42,846 nt of DNA from an uncultured Mycoplasmatota bacterium (GCA_900543675.1 UQRY01000013.1:1-42846); one strand, 5' to 3'; shown: positions 23,217-31,687, numbered from the stretch's first letter. Translations and numbers: made by a program. Notes: generated by a model not told the origin, from the letters alone.

Positions 23217-24262
23217 ATGAATGCACTTGTAACAATTTTGAATACAACAAGAGAAAAAAAATTAGCCGTTGTAATATAAATATAAATAATTTAGAAGCAA
23301 GAATTGTTAATGCGATTAATACTTCTGCTAGCAATAGAATTGATGCTATATGCTTTAATGAACATGACAGTTGCTTATTTATTGGAACAGGTGGTTCGTT
23401 TGCTGGTGCATATTTTGCGGCAAGAGTTATTAATTTATTATATGGTTGTAACACTTATCCAATGTATCCGAGAGATGTTTTGTATAGGAATAATAAGAAT
23501 ATAGATAAGGTAATGCTATTTTCTTATTCTGGTACTACAAACGATATTATTAATAGTATCAAAGGATTGGATAGTAAAAATACTTATATTATTACTAAAG
23601 GTGAATTGAAAGAGATTGTATTAAAAACAGGAATTTCAAAGAAAAATATAGTAAGCTATAGAACTTCATCTAATAAAGGAAAAGAAAGAGGATTTTTGTC
23701 ATTTGAAGGGGCAGTCGCACCGGCAGCAATATTTTTAAAACATTATCTTGATAAGACTAATAGCTCAATTGATTTTACAGATTTTATTAAAAAGTCAATA
23801 AACTATTGGAATAATCAAGTTGAAAAGTTAATAAACAAAGATGTTATAATAAAAATGAAAGAGCATACATTAATAAATTTATTTCGTGGTGATTATACTG
23901 ACACTGCTTGTTATGATTTAGAAAGTAAAATCATTGAGTCTGGTATATTTAATTGTATTATTCATGAAAAGAAGAATTTTTCACATGGAAGATTTGTTAA
24001 TTATGAAAATTTGAATAATACCTATTCAATTTATTTTAAACAAAAAACAACTACCAGATACGAAAAGGAGTTGTTAAAATATTTAGGTAATAATAATATT
24101 CTAATAGAAAGTGAATATGATGGGATTTTGGCGGAATTTGATTTACTAATTGCTTCACAATATATTGTACATTATATTGGAAAGGTAATGGATGTTGATG
24201 TTTCAAAACCAAAGTATTCCGAAAATGCAATGAAAATTTATTTTTATAAAGGAGAACTATAA
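23217..24262 (+). CDS. SIS-domain sugar-phosphate isomerase/deglycase, frame broken
   Basis: A SIS protein of about 348 residues if one base is gained. The ATG at 23217 opens a frame (MNALVTILNTTREKK) that stops at 23277-23279. The rest of the protein, from 23262 on, lies in the -1 frame with no usable start until an ATG at 23462. The switch point is a run of eight A (23254-23261); nine A, or a -1 slip there, joins both parts. Without it the protein would lose the first SIS motif, FIGTGGSFAGAY, while keeping the second, FSYSGTTNDI. Relatives are sugar-phosphate isomerases and FrlB-like deglycases. The 12-base gap to the PfkB gene and shared AT-rich style place it in the same operon. No clear ribosome binding site precedes 23217. 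Slippage, true mutation and sequencing error are all possible. Confidence 0.7.
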
Positions 24263-24328
24263 AAATAAATTGATATATACAAATGTAATATTTTACTTGT
24301 TAATTTTTATATTTTTTTAACAAAATTA

Positions 24329-24372
24329 AAGATAAGAATGATAGTACTAACTATTAGTATTATCTTTTTTGT
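24329..24372 (+). terminator. Terminator of the HAD-PRTase-PfkB-SIS operon
   Basis: AAAGATAA (24329-24336) / TTATCTTT (24361-24368) closes a longer imperfect hairpin, followed by T to 24371. Confidence 0.7.
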
Positions 24373-24628
24373 TGAATAAAGAATGATTAAGTGTTAATTT
24401 TTTATATTTAATTTGCCTGTACTCAAAAGCTTCAAAGAATTCATCATAAATAGATATTGTAATGAAAAAGTACACTGTCCTTTGAATAAATCTTGTGACA
24501 TACTAAATTGTAAAACTATATCTTGAATATTCGTTTACTTGTAAAATTGAAGGGTAAAACTTCTGTGATCAAAAATTCTTTTGTTCCACTTAGAGTTATG
24601 ATATACTAGTGGAGAAAAAGGAGTAATC
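24373..24628 (+). other. Intergenic region before the ABC exporter
   Basis: About 255 bases with no supportable gene. A probable -10 (TATACT, 24602-24607) lies at the right end, with a weak TTGTTC 15 bases upstream. Nothing else is recognisable. Confidence 0.45.
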
Positions 24629-25339
24629 ATGAAATTAGTAATTAAAAATTTGAAAAAAAGTTTTGAAAAGAAGCAAGTATTAAAAGATATCAATTTCTCC
24701 TTTGAAAAGGGGAAAATCTATGGCCTATTAGGTCGAAATGGAGCTGGTAAGACAACACTATTCAACTGTATTAATGAAGATCTTCCTGTTGATGGTGGAA
24801 GCTTCTTAATTGAAGAAGATGGAAGTTTACGAACAATCGAAGCGGAGGATATTGGCTATATTCTATCGACTCCAGTAGTTCCAGAGTTTTTAACCGCTAG
24901 AGAATTCTTAAAGTTCTTTATCGAAATCAATCAAAAACGAATAAAAAATCCTAAGACAATCGATGAATATTTCGACTTTATGAAAATAGAAGAAGAGGAT
25001 AGAGATAAACTATTAAAAGATTATTCTCATGGAATGAAAAACAAGATTCAAATGTTAGTGAATATTATTGCGAGTCCTAATATTCTACTTTTAGACGAAC
25101 CATTAACTTCTTTTGATGTCGTCGTTGCGGAAGAAATGAAACAGATGCTAAAAGAAATAAAAAAAGATCACATCATTATATTCTCGACTCATATCATGGA
25201 ACTTGCCTTAGATTTATGTGATGAGATCGTGATCTTAAACAAAGGAATATTAAAAGAAATGCCACGTAAATCGAAAAAATTAGACGAATGGAAAAAACAA
25301 ATTATCGAAGAGTTAAAAGGTGAAAACGAAGATGAATGA
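24629..25339 (+). CDS. ABC transporter ATP-binding protein
   Basis: A 236-residue ATPase that would power the membrane protein encoded next. Seen: Walker A GRNGAGKTT (about 35-43), a shortened Q-loop region, the signature YSHGMKNKIQ (about 132-141, a divergent form of LSGGQ), Walker B NILLLDEP (about 152-159) and the switch His in IIFSTHI (about 185-191). The type is that of drug or peptide exporters of the CcmA/EcsA group. GGAG precedes the ATG. The last eight bases overlap the permease gene (ATGAATGA), so the two proteins are translationally coupled and form one transporter. Confidence 0.9.
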   Translation: MKLVIKNLKKSFEKKQVLKDINFSFEKGKIYGLLGRNGAGKTTLFNCINEDLPVDGGSFLIEEDGSLRTIEAEDIGYILSTPVVPEFLTAREFLKFFIEINQKRIKNPKTIDEYFDFMKIEEEDRDKLLKDYSHGMKNKIQMLVNIIASPNILLLDEPLTSFDVVVAEEMKQMLKEIKKDHIIIFSTHIMELALDLCDEIVILNKGILKEMPRKSKKLDEWKKQIIEELKGENEDE

Positions 25340-26906
25340 TTTTATTTTTTCTTTTCGCTTGCGAAATACGTATAAAGTAAATAGTATTCTTTACTCCCTA
25401 CGTCAATTACCATTCATAAAGAAGATTTTACCACAGAGTCTTTATAGTAATCATGCCTTAAAAATACTAGGGAATGTAATTAGTATACTATTAGAAATCG
25501 GTTCGATTTTCGTAGGCAAGTTTCTCTACATTGTGTTGATGATCGCAACAATTGCGAGTGTTTCTAAAACGAATTCCGCTAATTGGTTTGTTCATATTTT
25601 TGTCTTCTTAACTTTTGTTGGTGCGCTATTGAACACCCAGATGTTTAATCCAACGAAAGATAAATATTATGCTTTAGTTCTGATGAAGATGGATGCCAAA
25701 AGATATACGTTAACGAATTATCTTTACTTTTTATTAAAGATGGTGATTGGCTTTCTACCATTTACCATTATCTTTGGATTAAGCTTGAAAGTTCCTCTTA
25801 TCGTTTGTCTTTCTATGCCTTTATTTATTGTTTCTTGTAAACTAATCTACAGTGCAATCTGTCTATATAAATTTACCAAAGAAGAAAAAATCGTCAACGA
25901 AAATTTACCGACACCACTCGTTTGGAGTTTAGTAGCCATTTTCCTTCTTCTAGGATATGGTTTACCATTCTTAGGTATTGTCATGAATGAAATGATCTAT
26001 AGTGGAATCTTTTTACTCGCAATTACTTTAGCTGGAGTTGCTACTTACAGAATCGTTACCTTTGATCAATATGCTCGTATTTATAAGTCACTCCTAAAAA
26101 AAGATGTTGTAATTTTTGATGCGAAAGAAGTCAGTAAAAAGACGACCCAAAAAACAGTACTCGGTCAAATTGATAATCAAGTAATCATCACCAGTCAAAA
26201 AAGTGGTTATGCCTATTTAAACGAAATCTTTACTAAGCGTCATCGCAAGATTTTAACAGAATCAGCGAAAAAAATTGCGACTATTGCTTTGTTTATCATC
26301 ATAGCTGTAATTTTAGTTCTTGTATTCTTTGAACAATCTCGTCCAGTTATAAACCATGTGATGCTCACTTATCTACCATATTTTCTATTTATTATGTATT
26401 TCATCAATCGGGGAACCGTAGTTACTCAAGCGATGTTTATGAATTGTGATCATAGTATGTTAAGCTACCGTTTTTATCGCCAACCACAAGCTATCCTTAG
26501 TTTATTCAAAGAACGATTAAAAACATTAATCAAAATTAATTTGATTCCCACAACAGTAATCGCTATCGGGTTACCATTAATTCTCTTAGTGAGTGGTGGT
26601 ACTAATGATCCATTAAATTATCTATTTTTAGCAATTACCATCCTCGCTATGTCTATCTTCTTTTCTGTACATTATCTAACGATGTATTATCTACTACAGC
26701 CTTATAATGTGAATTTAGAAATGAAAAGTATGACTTATAATGTGATTAGTTTATTAACTTATGTTGTTTGTTATATGGGAATGGATATTCATTTACCTAC
26801 GATATTATTTGGTACAGCGATGACTTTATTTTCTATCGTCTATGTGATTATTGCTTTGATTTTAGTTTATCGCTATGCCCCAAAAACGTTTAAAATACGT
26901 CCATAA
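25332..26906 (+). CDS. ABC exporter membrane protein
   Basis: A 524-residue polytopic membrane protein with about ten to twelve hydrophobic spans and no signal peptide. It has no soluble domain of note beyond a cytoplasmic loop (about 235-290) between the two halves. I recognise no substrate signature; large permeases of this kind pair with CcmA/EcsA-type ATPases. The ATG at 25332 is chosen over a GTG at 25320 because AAGGTG at 25316 overlaps the GTG and is correctly spaced only for the ATG. It overlaps the ATPase gene by eight bases. A good terminator ends the two-gene operon. Confidence 0.8.
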   Translation: MNDFIFSFRLRNTYKVNSILYSLRQLPFIKKILPQSLYSNHALKILGNVISILLEIGSIFVGKFLYIVLMIATIASVSKTNSANWFVHIFVFLTFVGALLNTQMFNPTKDKYYALVLMKMDAKRYTLTNYLYFLLKMVIGFLPFTIIFGLSLKVPLIVCLSMPLFIVSCKLIYSAICLYKFTKEEKIVNENLPTPLVWSLVAIFLLLGYGLPFLGIVMNEMIYSGIFLLAITLAGVATYRIVTFDQYARIYKSLLKKDVVIFDAKEVSKKTTQKTVLGQIDNQVIITSQKSGYAYLNEIFTKRHRKILTESAKKIATIALFIIIAVILVLVFFEQSRPVINHVMLTYLPYFLFIMYFINRGTVVTQAMFMNCDHSMLSYRFYRQPQAILSLFKERLKTLIKINLIPTTVIAIGLPLILLVSGGTNDPLNYLFLAITILAMSIFFSVHYLTMYYLLQPYNVNLEMKSMTYNVISLLTYVVCYMGMDIHLPTILFGTAMTLFSIVYVIIALILVYRYAPKTFKIRP

Positions 26907-26931
26907 AAGAGTTGATTTAACTCTTTTTTTG
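26905..26931 (+). terminator. Terminator after the ABC exporter
   Basis: AAAAGAGTT (26905-26913) / AACTCTTTT (26919-26927), followed by T. Confidence 0.85.
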
Positions 26932-26986
26932 TTGCCCTAAAGCGGACTTTAAGTGTTATGATAGAAAAGTAGAAGGAGGAATAAAA

Positions 26987-27304
26987 ATGGAAAAACAAAC
27001 CGCTGGAAGAACACAATTAGGAGATTTTGCTCCTAAGTTTGCGGAACTTAATGATGATGTATTATTTGGAGAAGTATGGAGTAGGGAGGAACAACTCTCT
27101 TTACGAGATAGATCACTAGTTACCGTTGTTGCTCTAATGAGTAAAGGTATTTTAGATTCTAGTCTAAAAGCGCATTTAATTAATGCTAAAAAGAATGGAA
27201 TTACTAAGGAAGAAATGGCAGAGATCATTACTCATGCTGCTTTCTATGCTGGATGGCCAAATGCTTGGGCAGTATTTAGAATGGCTAAAGAAGTCTATGA
27301 ATAA
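26987..27304 (+). CDS. Carboxymuconolactone decarboxylase-like (CMD) protein
   Basis: A 105-residue all-helical protein of the CMD/AhpD superfamily. Seen: LSLRDRSLVTVVALMSKG (about 38-55), then the helix with HLINAKKNGITKEEMAEIITHAAFYAGWPNAW (about 64-95). It lacks the redox CxxC pair of AhpD, so a peroxidase-like role is unlikely; the conserved His and Glu remain. In many Bacillota such genes sit beside flavodoxin and cupin genes, as here (32 bases to the flavodoxin gene and a further cupin). The shared role of that trio is not established. AGAAGGAGG precedes the ATG. Confidence 0.85.
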   Translation: MEKQTAGRTQLGDFAPKFAELNDDVLFGEVWSREEQLSLRDRSLVTVVALMSKGILDSSLKAHLINAKKNGITKEEMAEIITHAAFYAGWPNAWAVFRMAKEVYE

Positions 27305-27336
27305 AAGAATTAATTTTAATTAGAAAGGAGATCTTT

Positions 27337-27825
27337 ATGACAGATACGTTAGTTATTTATTATAGTTTTACCGGAAATAGTAAAAAAGTTGCCAATTATG
27401 TAAAGGAAAAATGTCAAGCAGATAGTCTAGAACTAGAACCACTCATTCCTTTTTCTAGTGATTATGATGAAGTGGTAGCTGAGTGGCAGAATAATGAGAT
27501 TAAGCGTGATGTCGAAATTAAGAAAATTGATAAAGACTTATCTCAATATAAAAAGGTAGTACTAATTACATGTACTTGGTGGTATGGAATTAGTCCAGTA
27601 ATGAAGAAATTCTTAAAAGAATATGATTTAGCCGGTAAAGAAATTATTGTAGCGAGTGCGAATGCGGGATGGCTTGGACATTCTTTTAAAGACTATGAAA
27701 TATTATTACCAAATTCTAAAATCAAAGGAGAATTAGATTTAGTATTTTCTGCAGAGGATAATAAAAGAGATGAATTATTAACTTCAAAAGAAGAAATCGA
27801 TGCATGGATAGAAAAATTGAATTAG
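27337..27825 (+). CDS. Flavodoxin-family protein
   Basis: A 162-residue flavodoxin fold. The FMN phosphate loop is YYSFTGNSKKVA (about 8-19), TCTWWYGISPVMKKFL (about 79-94) is the first isoalloxazine-side loop, and ANAGW (about 107-111) is the second. It would carry electrons or reduce a small substrate using FMN in the cytoplasm. AAAGGAG precedes the ATG. It lies between a CMD-family gene and a cupin gene, 11 bases before the latter, all in one direction. Confidence 0.88.
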   Translation: MTDTLVIYYSFTGNSKKVANYVKEKCQADSLELEPLIPFSSDYDEVVAEWQNNEIKRDVEIKKIDKDLSQYKKVVLITCTWWYGISPVMKKFLKEYDLAGKEIIVASANAGWLGHSFKDYEILLPNSKIKGELDLVFSAEDNKRDELLTSKEEIDAWIEKLN

Positions 27826-27836
27826 GAGGATTTAAG

Positions 27837-28268
27837 ATGAAAGATAAAAATGAATTTAATAAAATTAATGTATTTGGGTTAGGACAACCTAATGATGCAT
27901 TTGCTGAGTATTTTACAGGGTCAAGTTATTTAAATCCTTTAACAGATCCGAAAGCATGTAATCTTTTCTTAGCTAATGTTACTTTTGAGCCGAGTGTGAG
28001 AAATAATTGGCATATTCATCATGCAAAAAGTGGTGGAGGGCAGATTTTAATTTGTACAGCAGGATATGGATGGTATCAAGAAGAAGGAAAAGAGGCACAG
28101 AGTTTAAAGCCTGGAGATGTTGTTACTATTCCTGCAAATGTAAAACATTGGCATGGAGCAAAAAAAGATTCTTGGTTTAGTCATATCGCTATTGAAGTTC
28201 CAGGTGAAGAAACACAAAATGAATGGTGCGAACCTGTCAGTGATGAAGAATATAATCGATTAAATTAG
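27837..28268 (+). CDS. Cupin-domain protein
   Basis: A 143-residue cupin. Metal-ligand pattern: WHIHHAKSGGGQ (about 54-65, two or three His and a Gln in the usual Glu position), GDVVTIPANVKHWHGA (about 89-104) with a further His. It resembles the small quercetinase/carboxymuconolactone-associated cupins often found beside CMD and flavodoxin genes. The substrate is unknown. The start is the ATG at 27837 because TAGGAGG stands nine bases upstream. The gene's own sequence is echoed in decayed copies at 28697-28819 and about 29346-29376. Confidence 0.88.
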   Translation: MKDKNEFNKINVFGLGQPNDAFAEYFTGSSYLNPLTDPKACNLFLANVTFEPSVRNNWHIHHAKSGGGQILICTAGYGWYQEEGKEAQSLKPGDVVTIPANVKHWHGAKKDSWFSHIAIEVPGEETQNEWCEPVSDEEYNRLN

Positions 28269-28279
28269 GAGAGAATTTT

Positions 28280-28690
28280 ATGGAAAAATTAAAAATATAT
28301 TTCGCAGGCTCAATACGTGGTGGCAGAAATAAAGCGGAAGATTATAAAAAGATTGCGGATTATATAGAAGAATACGCAGAAATTTTAGATAAGCATGTTG
28401 CAGATCCGAATTTAAATTCTAAAAGTGAATCTATAAAAGCAAACGAAATTTATGAAAGAGATATAAATTGGATAAAACAATGTGATATTTTAATTGCTGA
28501 GGTAACTAATCCTTCTTTTGGTGTCGGATATGAAATTGCATATGCAGAAAAGTTAGGTAAAAAAATAATATGTCTATGTGAAAAAAATACTAATCTTTCA
28601 GCGATGATTAATGGTAATCCAAACCTCGATGTGATTTCATATTTATCTGTTTGTGAGTTGAAAGATAAGTTATTAGACAGACTTGCTTAA
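28280..28690 (+). CDS. DNPH1/RCL-like deoxynucleotide N-hydrolase
   Basis: A 136-residue protein of the nucleoside 2-deoxyribosyltransferase fold. The signature pattern of the DNPH1 (Rcl) branch is clear: IYFAGSIRGGRNKAEDY (about 6-22), ERDINWIKQCDILIAEVTNP (about 58-77) and FGVGYEIAYA (about 79-88) with the catalytic Glu. Enzymes of this branch cleave the base from 2'-deoxynucleoside 5'-monophosphates (5-hydroxymethyl-dUMP is the known substrate in animals), cleaning the nucleotide pool. Some bacterial relatives are transferases. It starts 11 bases after the cupin stop with AGGAGAG before the ATG, so it probably ends the CMD-flavodoxin-cupin operon. Confidence 0.85.
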   Translation: MEKLKIYFAGSIRGGRNKAEDYKKIADYIEEYAEILDKHVADPNLNSKSESIKANEIYERDINWIKQCDILIAEVTNPSFGVGYEIAYAEKLGKKIICLCEKNTNLSAMINGNPNLDVISYLSVCELKDKLLDRLA

Positions 28691-28696
28691 ATTCCA

Positions 28697-28819
28697 GCCT
28701 CCTACCAAGAAGAAGGAAAGGATGCAGTTAGTTTGGAACCAGCTATAGTTATTGTGATACCTGCAGGTATAAAACATTGGTATGAAGTGAAAAAAGATTC
28801 TTGCTTAGCACGTACATAA
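28697..28819 (+). pseudogene. Decayed cupin fragment
   Basis: This frame reads SYQEEGKDAVSLEPA then VIPAGIKHWYEVKKDS, closely matching residues about 80-110 of the intact cupin at 27837-28268. It has no start or N-terminal half, and a stop follows at 28817. It is a relic of a second, partly deleted copy of the cupin gene. Confidence 0.75.
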
Positions 28820-28854
28820 TAGCGCCGATATAGTGATATAAATAATTATGTGCA

Positions 28855-28884
28855 TTGACTCATTTAGAAAACAAAGAGTATAAT
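28855..28884 (+). promoter_or_regulatory. Promoter of the unknown gene at 28912
   Basis: -35 TTGACT (28855-28860), 18-base spacer, -10 TATAAT (28879-28884). Confidence 0.65.
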
Positions 28885-28911
28885 ATATCTAATTTTCTGG
28901 AGGATTATGGT

Positions 28912-29235
28912 ATGAAAGAGATAATTAAAAACAATATTATAAATTATGAATTAATAAGAATTAGACAAAACACACCTGTATTAGAATATTTAAAAAAACA
29001 TAATTTTTCTTTTAGATTAAAGCAAGTTTCACCTGAATTATTAGAACAATTAAAAATTTCTGATCATCTTATCAATATGAAATATGGAAACTTTATTGCT
29101 GGATATGGAAGATTAAAAGGGGATGATTTTAGATCTAGTGGCGGTTTAAAAATCTCTGATTCTAAAGAAAATATTCTTGGTTCATTTATAATTGAAGATA
29201 AAAGAATAATATATGATGCATTGAAACCTTTTTAG
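28912..29235 (+). CDS. Hypothetical protein, possibly truncated by an in-frame TAG
   Basis: A 107-residue protein I do not recognise. It is basic, with a helical first half (LEYLKKHNFSFRLKQ) and a Gly-rich second half (FIAGYGRLKGDDFRSSGG). GGAGGA stands eight bases before the ATG, and a promoter lies at 28855-28884. Its TAG stop (29233) is followed in the same frame by 46 sense codons to the TAG at 29374, so the ancestral gene may have been about 154 residues long. The last codons of that extension (GEKTQNEW) match the cupin C-terminus (GEETQNEW), suggesting a fusion or insertion junction. Either a short real gene or a damaged one. Confidence 0.5.
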   Translation: MKEIIKNNIINYELIRIRQNTPVLEYLKKHNFSFRLKQVSPELLEQLKISDHLINMKYGNFIAGYGRLKGDDFRSSGGLKISDSKENILGSFIIEDKRIIYDALKPF

Positions 29236-29345
29236 AAAGAAAGAGATTCATATGTATACATGTATGGAACAGAATTTTATACTGATATGTCAATGTTAGA
29301 TGTTTTAAAAGAAGAATTAAAACGAAAAAGACAATATTTAATTTA

Positions 29346-29376
29346 TTCAGGTGAGAAAACACAAAATGAATGGTAG
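29346..29376 (+). pseudogene. Second cupin remnant (C-terminal scrap)
   Basis: CAGGTGAGAAAACACAAAAT and the bases after it are nearly identical to the intact cupin's GEETQNEW coding sequence near 28201-28227. Only about 30 bases remain, ending in TAG. It may be the far end of the copy whose middle lies at 28697-28819. Confidence 0.55.
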
Positions 29377-29439
29377 TGTTCAGATAGGTCCATAAATTTA
29401 ATATTAAAGATATAGTTAATTATTACAAGGAGAAAAAAT

Positions 29440-30222
29440 ATGTATAATGAATATTTAGAATTTGCGAAAGAAATTGCCTTATATGCAGGTAAAGTAATGA
29501 TGGATGCGTATCAACAGAATATCGATTTAGATTATAAAGCCGATAAGACAGTTGTTACCGCTGTAGATAAAAAGATAAATCGTTATTTAATTGAACGGGT
29601 AAAAGAAAAATATAAAGATCATGCTGTAAATGGGGAAGAAGAAAACTATATTAAAGATAGTGAATATGTATGGGTATGTGATCCATTAGATGGAACAGGT
29701 ATGTTTGTTAATCAAATTCCTGTATTTGTTTTTTCTCTTGCTTTAGTTTATCGCGGTGAACCTATTGTTGGTGTGGTATACAATGCCAATGGAGATAAAA
29801 TGTATACTTCTATAAAAGGTGAGGGAGCTTATTGTAATAATCGTAAAATATCTGTTAATAATAAAAAATTAGGCGATTTAGGATATAAAACGAATGTTGA
29901 AATATTTAATAATGACATTGTTGATGAAGTATTATTAATCAAAGAATTAAAGAAATTATCAAAAATCTCAAGTATAGGTAGTGTAGCTAGAAGTGCTATG
30001 GCTATTGCAACAGGAAATTTCTCTTGTGATATATTCCCAGGAACTGCACATGGTAACTGTGACATAGCAGCCTCCTATCTTATTGTTAAAGAAGCGGGAG
30101 GTAAAGTGACTGATTTGTATGGTAATGAGCAACGATATGATAGAGGAATTAAAGGGGCTATTATTACCAATGGAATCTCTCATAATCAAATATTAGAGAT
30201 AGTTAGAAAGTATGTTATATAA
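29440..30222 (+). CDS. Inositol monophosphatase-family phosphatase
   Basis: A 260-residue metal-dependent phosphatase of the IMPase/CysQ/FBPase superfamily. Seen: KADKTVVTAVDKKINRYL (about 33-50), GEEEN (about 66-70, first metal Glu), VCDPLDGTGMF (about 79-89, the DPxDGT metal site), and GNCDIAASYLIVKEAGGKVTDLYG (about 205-228), where the usual WDxAA reads CDIAA. The substrate could be inositol phosphate, 3'-phosphoadenosine 5'-phosphate or another sugar phosphate; the motif alone does not decide. AAGGAG precedes the ATG. It stands alone after the damaged cupin region. Confidence 0.87.
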   Translation: MYNEYLEFAKEIALYAGKVMMDAYQQNIDLDYKADKTVVTAVDKKINRYLIERVKEKYKDHAVNGEEENYIKDSEYVWVCDPLDGTGMFVNQIPVFVFSLALVYRGEPIVGVVYNANGDKMYTSIKGEGAYCNNRKISVNNKKLGDLGYKTNVEIFNNDIVDEVLLIKELKKLSKISSIGSVARSAMAIATGNFSCDIFPGTAHGNCDIAASYLIVKEAGGKVTDLYGNEQRYDRGIKGAIITNGISHNQILEIVRKYVI

Positions 30223-30333
30223 AGAGTTCAGCGTAGTAAATTAATGATCATCTTTTTGACCGAATAATCCCTGTATTTAGATAAATTGTGATATAAGGGG
30301 AGTTTTTATCGCTTGAATTACTCTTCTTTTTGA

Positions 30334-30344
30334 TATAATATAAT
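30334..30344 (+). promoter_or_regulatory. -10 elements before the transglutaminase-like gene
   Basis: Two overlapping TATAAT hexamers (30334-30339 and 30339-30344), with TTGAAT at 30313-30318 at a poor distance (15 or 20 bases). Confidence 0.4.
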
Positions 30345-30372
30345 AGGTAAATGCGAATGGGAGGAATCAACT

Positions 30373-31457
30373 TTGGTTAAAACGAAATTAGATAAAATTA
30401 CATTACGAAAAGAAGAAATAGCCAAACAATTACAAGATTTAACGGATATTCAAAAAAGTATTATGTTTGCGAGAAGATAAACGAGTTGGGTTTAAATGTC
30501 AATCATAACCATTTTCAAAAATCAATAGGGAATGATTGGACACGAGCTGATGAAGTGTTAGCTTTGATATCAATTTTATTAGATTTAGAATCGAACGAAA
30601 AAGTTAATCTACTTCAAGGTGGCCTTCTTTTAGTAGGAAAAAAAGAACAAGTAAAAAATCAAACTTTGTATCAAGAAGAGATTGCTCTTTTTCAAAACGT
30701 ATTAGAAAATTATAAGAAATTAGCTGAAGAATTACATCTTGAAACGACTATTGACAAGTGCAATTTATTTAGTTATCTCCTATGGAATGGCTATTTTTCC
30801 TATAATAAAGAACATTTTTATGATTTGAATGATCGTCATCCTATAATAGGAATGTACTTTTTAGATATTATTTTCGGCCGTGGAGTTTGTCTAAATTATG
30901 CGGATGCTTTAAATAGATATTTACAAGTCTGTGGAATCGAAAGTGCTCCTTTGGCTTGTAAAGTGAATACTTTTAAAAGCCAGGAGTTAGAATACTCTCC
31001 AGCGATTACATGTAATAGTAAGAAAGTTAAATTTAGTTTTTCAAACACTATACTTTCTCGTTTAACGATTCTTATAGAAAAAGTTGGAAATCATACAATT
31101 ACTTTAGTAAAAGATCATGATCATTATTTTGCCTATGATCCAACTAATCTGATTGTATTAAATATAGATGGTGATAAAACGTCGTCAATAGTTACTGGAC
31201 CTTTTCAATTTGACTTAAAACTTTTTTCTAGTTTTCTGATTACTAATGATAGCGGGCAACTTTATAATGAAATGTTATCTCATCCTGTTATTCAGGGTGC
31301 CTCTAAGGAGCAAGTGATTACTAGTTTTGAAAATACACTTTCTATTGTTAATGAGAATAGACAACTTTTGGATTCTGCTTATGATAATATCCAACCAACT
31401 TTAGAAAAGATTACACAAACATGTATAGAAAAAAAGAAAAGAAAAAAATTGTGGTAG
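30373..31457 (+). CDS. Transglutaminase-like protein with a frame break
   Basis: About 361 residues if one base is restored. A TTG at 30373 follows a strong GGGAGGA and opens 35 codons (KLDKITLRKEEIAKQLQDL) that end at 30478. The main part lies in the -1 frame and has no good start of its own. The two join smoothly if the run of six A at 30452-30457 had seven (LTDIQ-KKYYVCEKINELG). The body shows a transglutaminase-type catalytic order: RGVCLNYADALNRYL (Cys), KVGNHTITLV (His) and YFAYDPTN (Asp). Such domains act as proteases or cross-linkers. No signal peptide is seen, so it is probably intracellular. A terminator follows. Confidence 0.65.
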
Positions 31458-31473
31458 AAAGAAGCTAATATAA

Positions 31474-31521
31474 AACAACAAATAGCTTAAATGAGTAATC
31501 ATTAGCTAGTGTTGTTTTTTT
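31474..31521 (+). terminator. Terminator after the transglutaminase-like gene
   Basis: AACAACA (31474-31480) / TGTTGTT (31510-31516), with an inner TAGCT/AGCTA stem and a run of T. Confidence 0.75.
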
Positions 31522-31687
31522 GTGCGATAGAAAATTTTGTAATTTGTACAAAACAACTTGACTATAGAACAAATGTATTATATAGTTGGCTTGTTAGAAA
31601 AATTAATAGTTAATGTTATGAAAAATAAACTAGAGGTTATTGAATACTTAGGTTTGACATCTATGACTAATGAATAGGGGGAAATGT

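Noticed and set aside
23304..23504. Short + strand frame in the SIS gene
   Set aside because: It is out of frame with the SIS motifs, and the same bases encode GTGGSFAGAY in the frame I favour.
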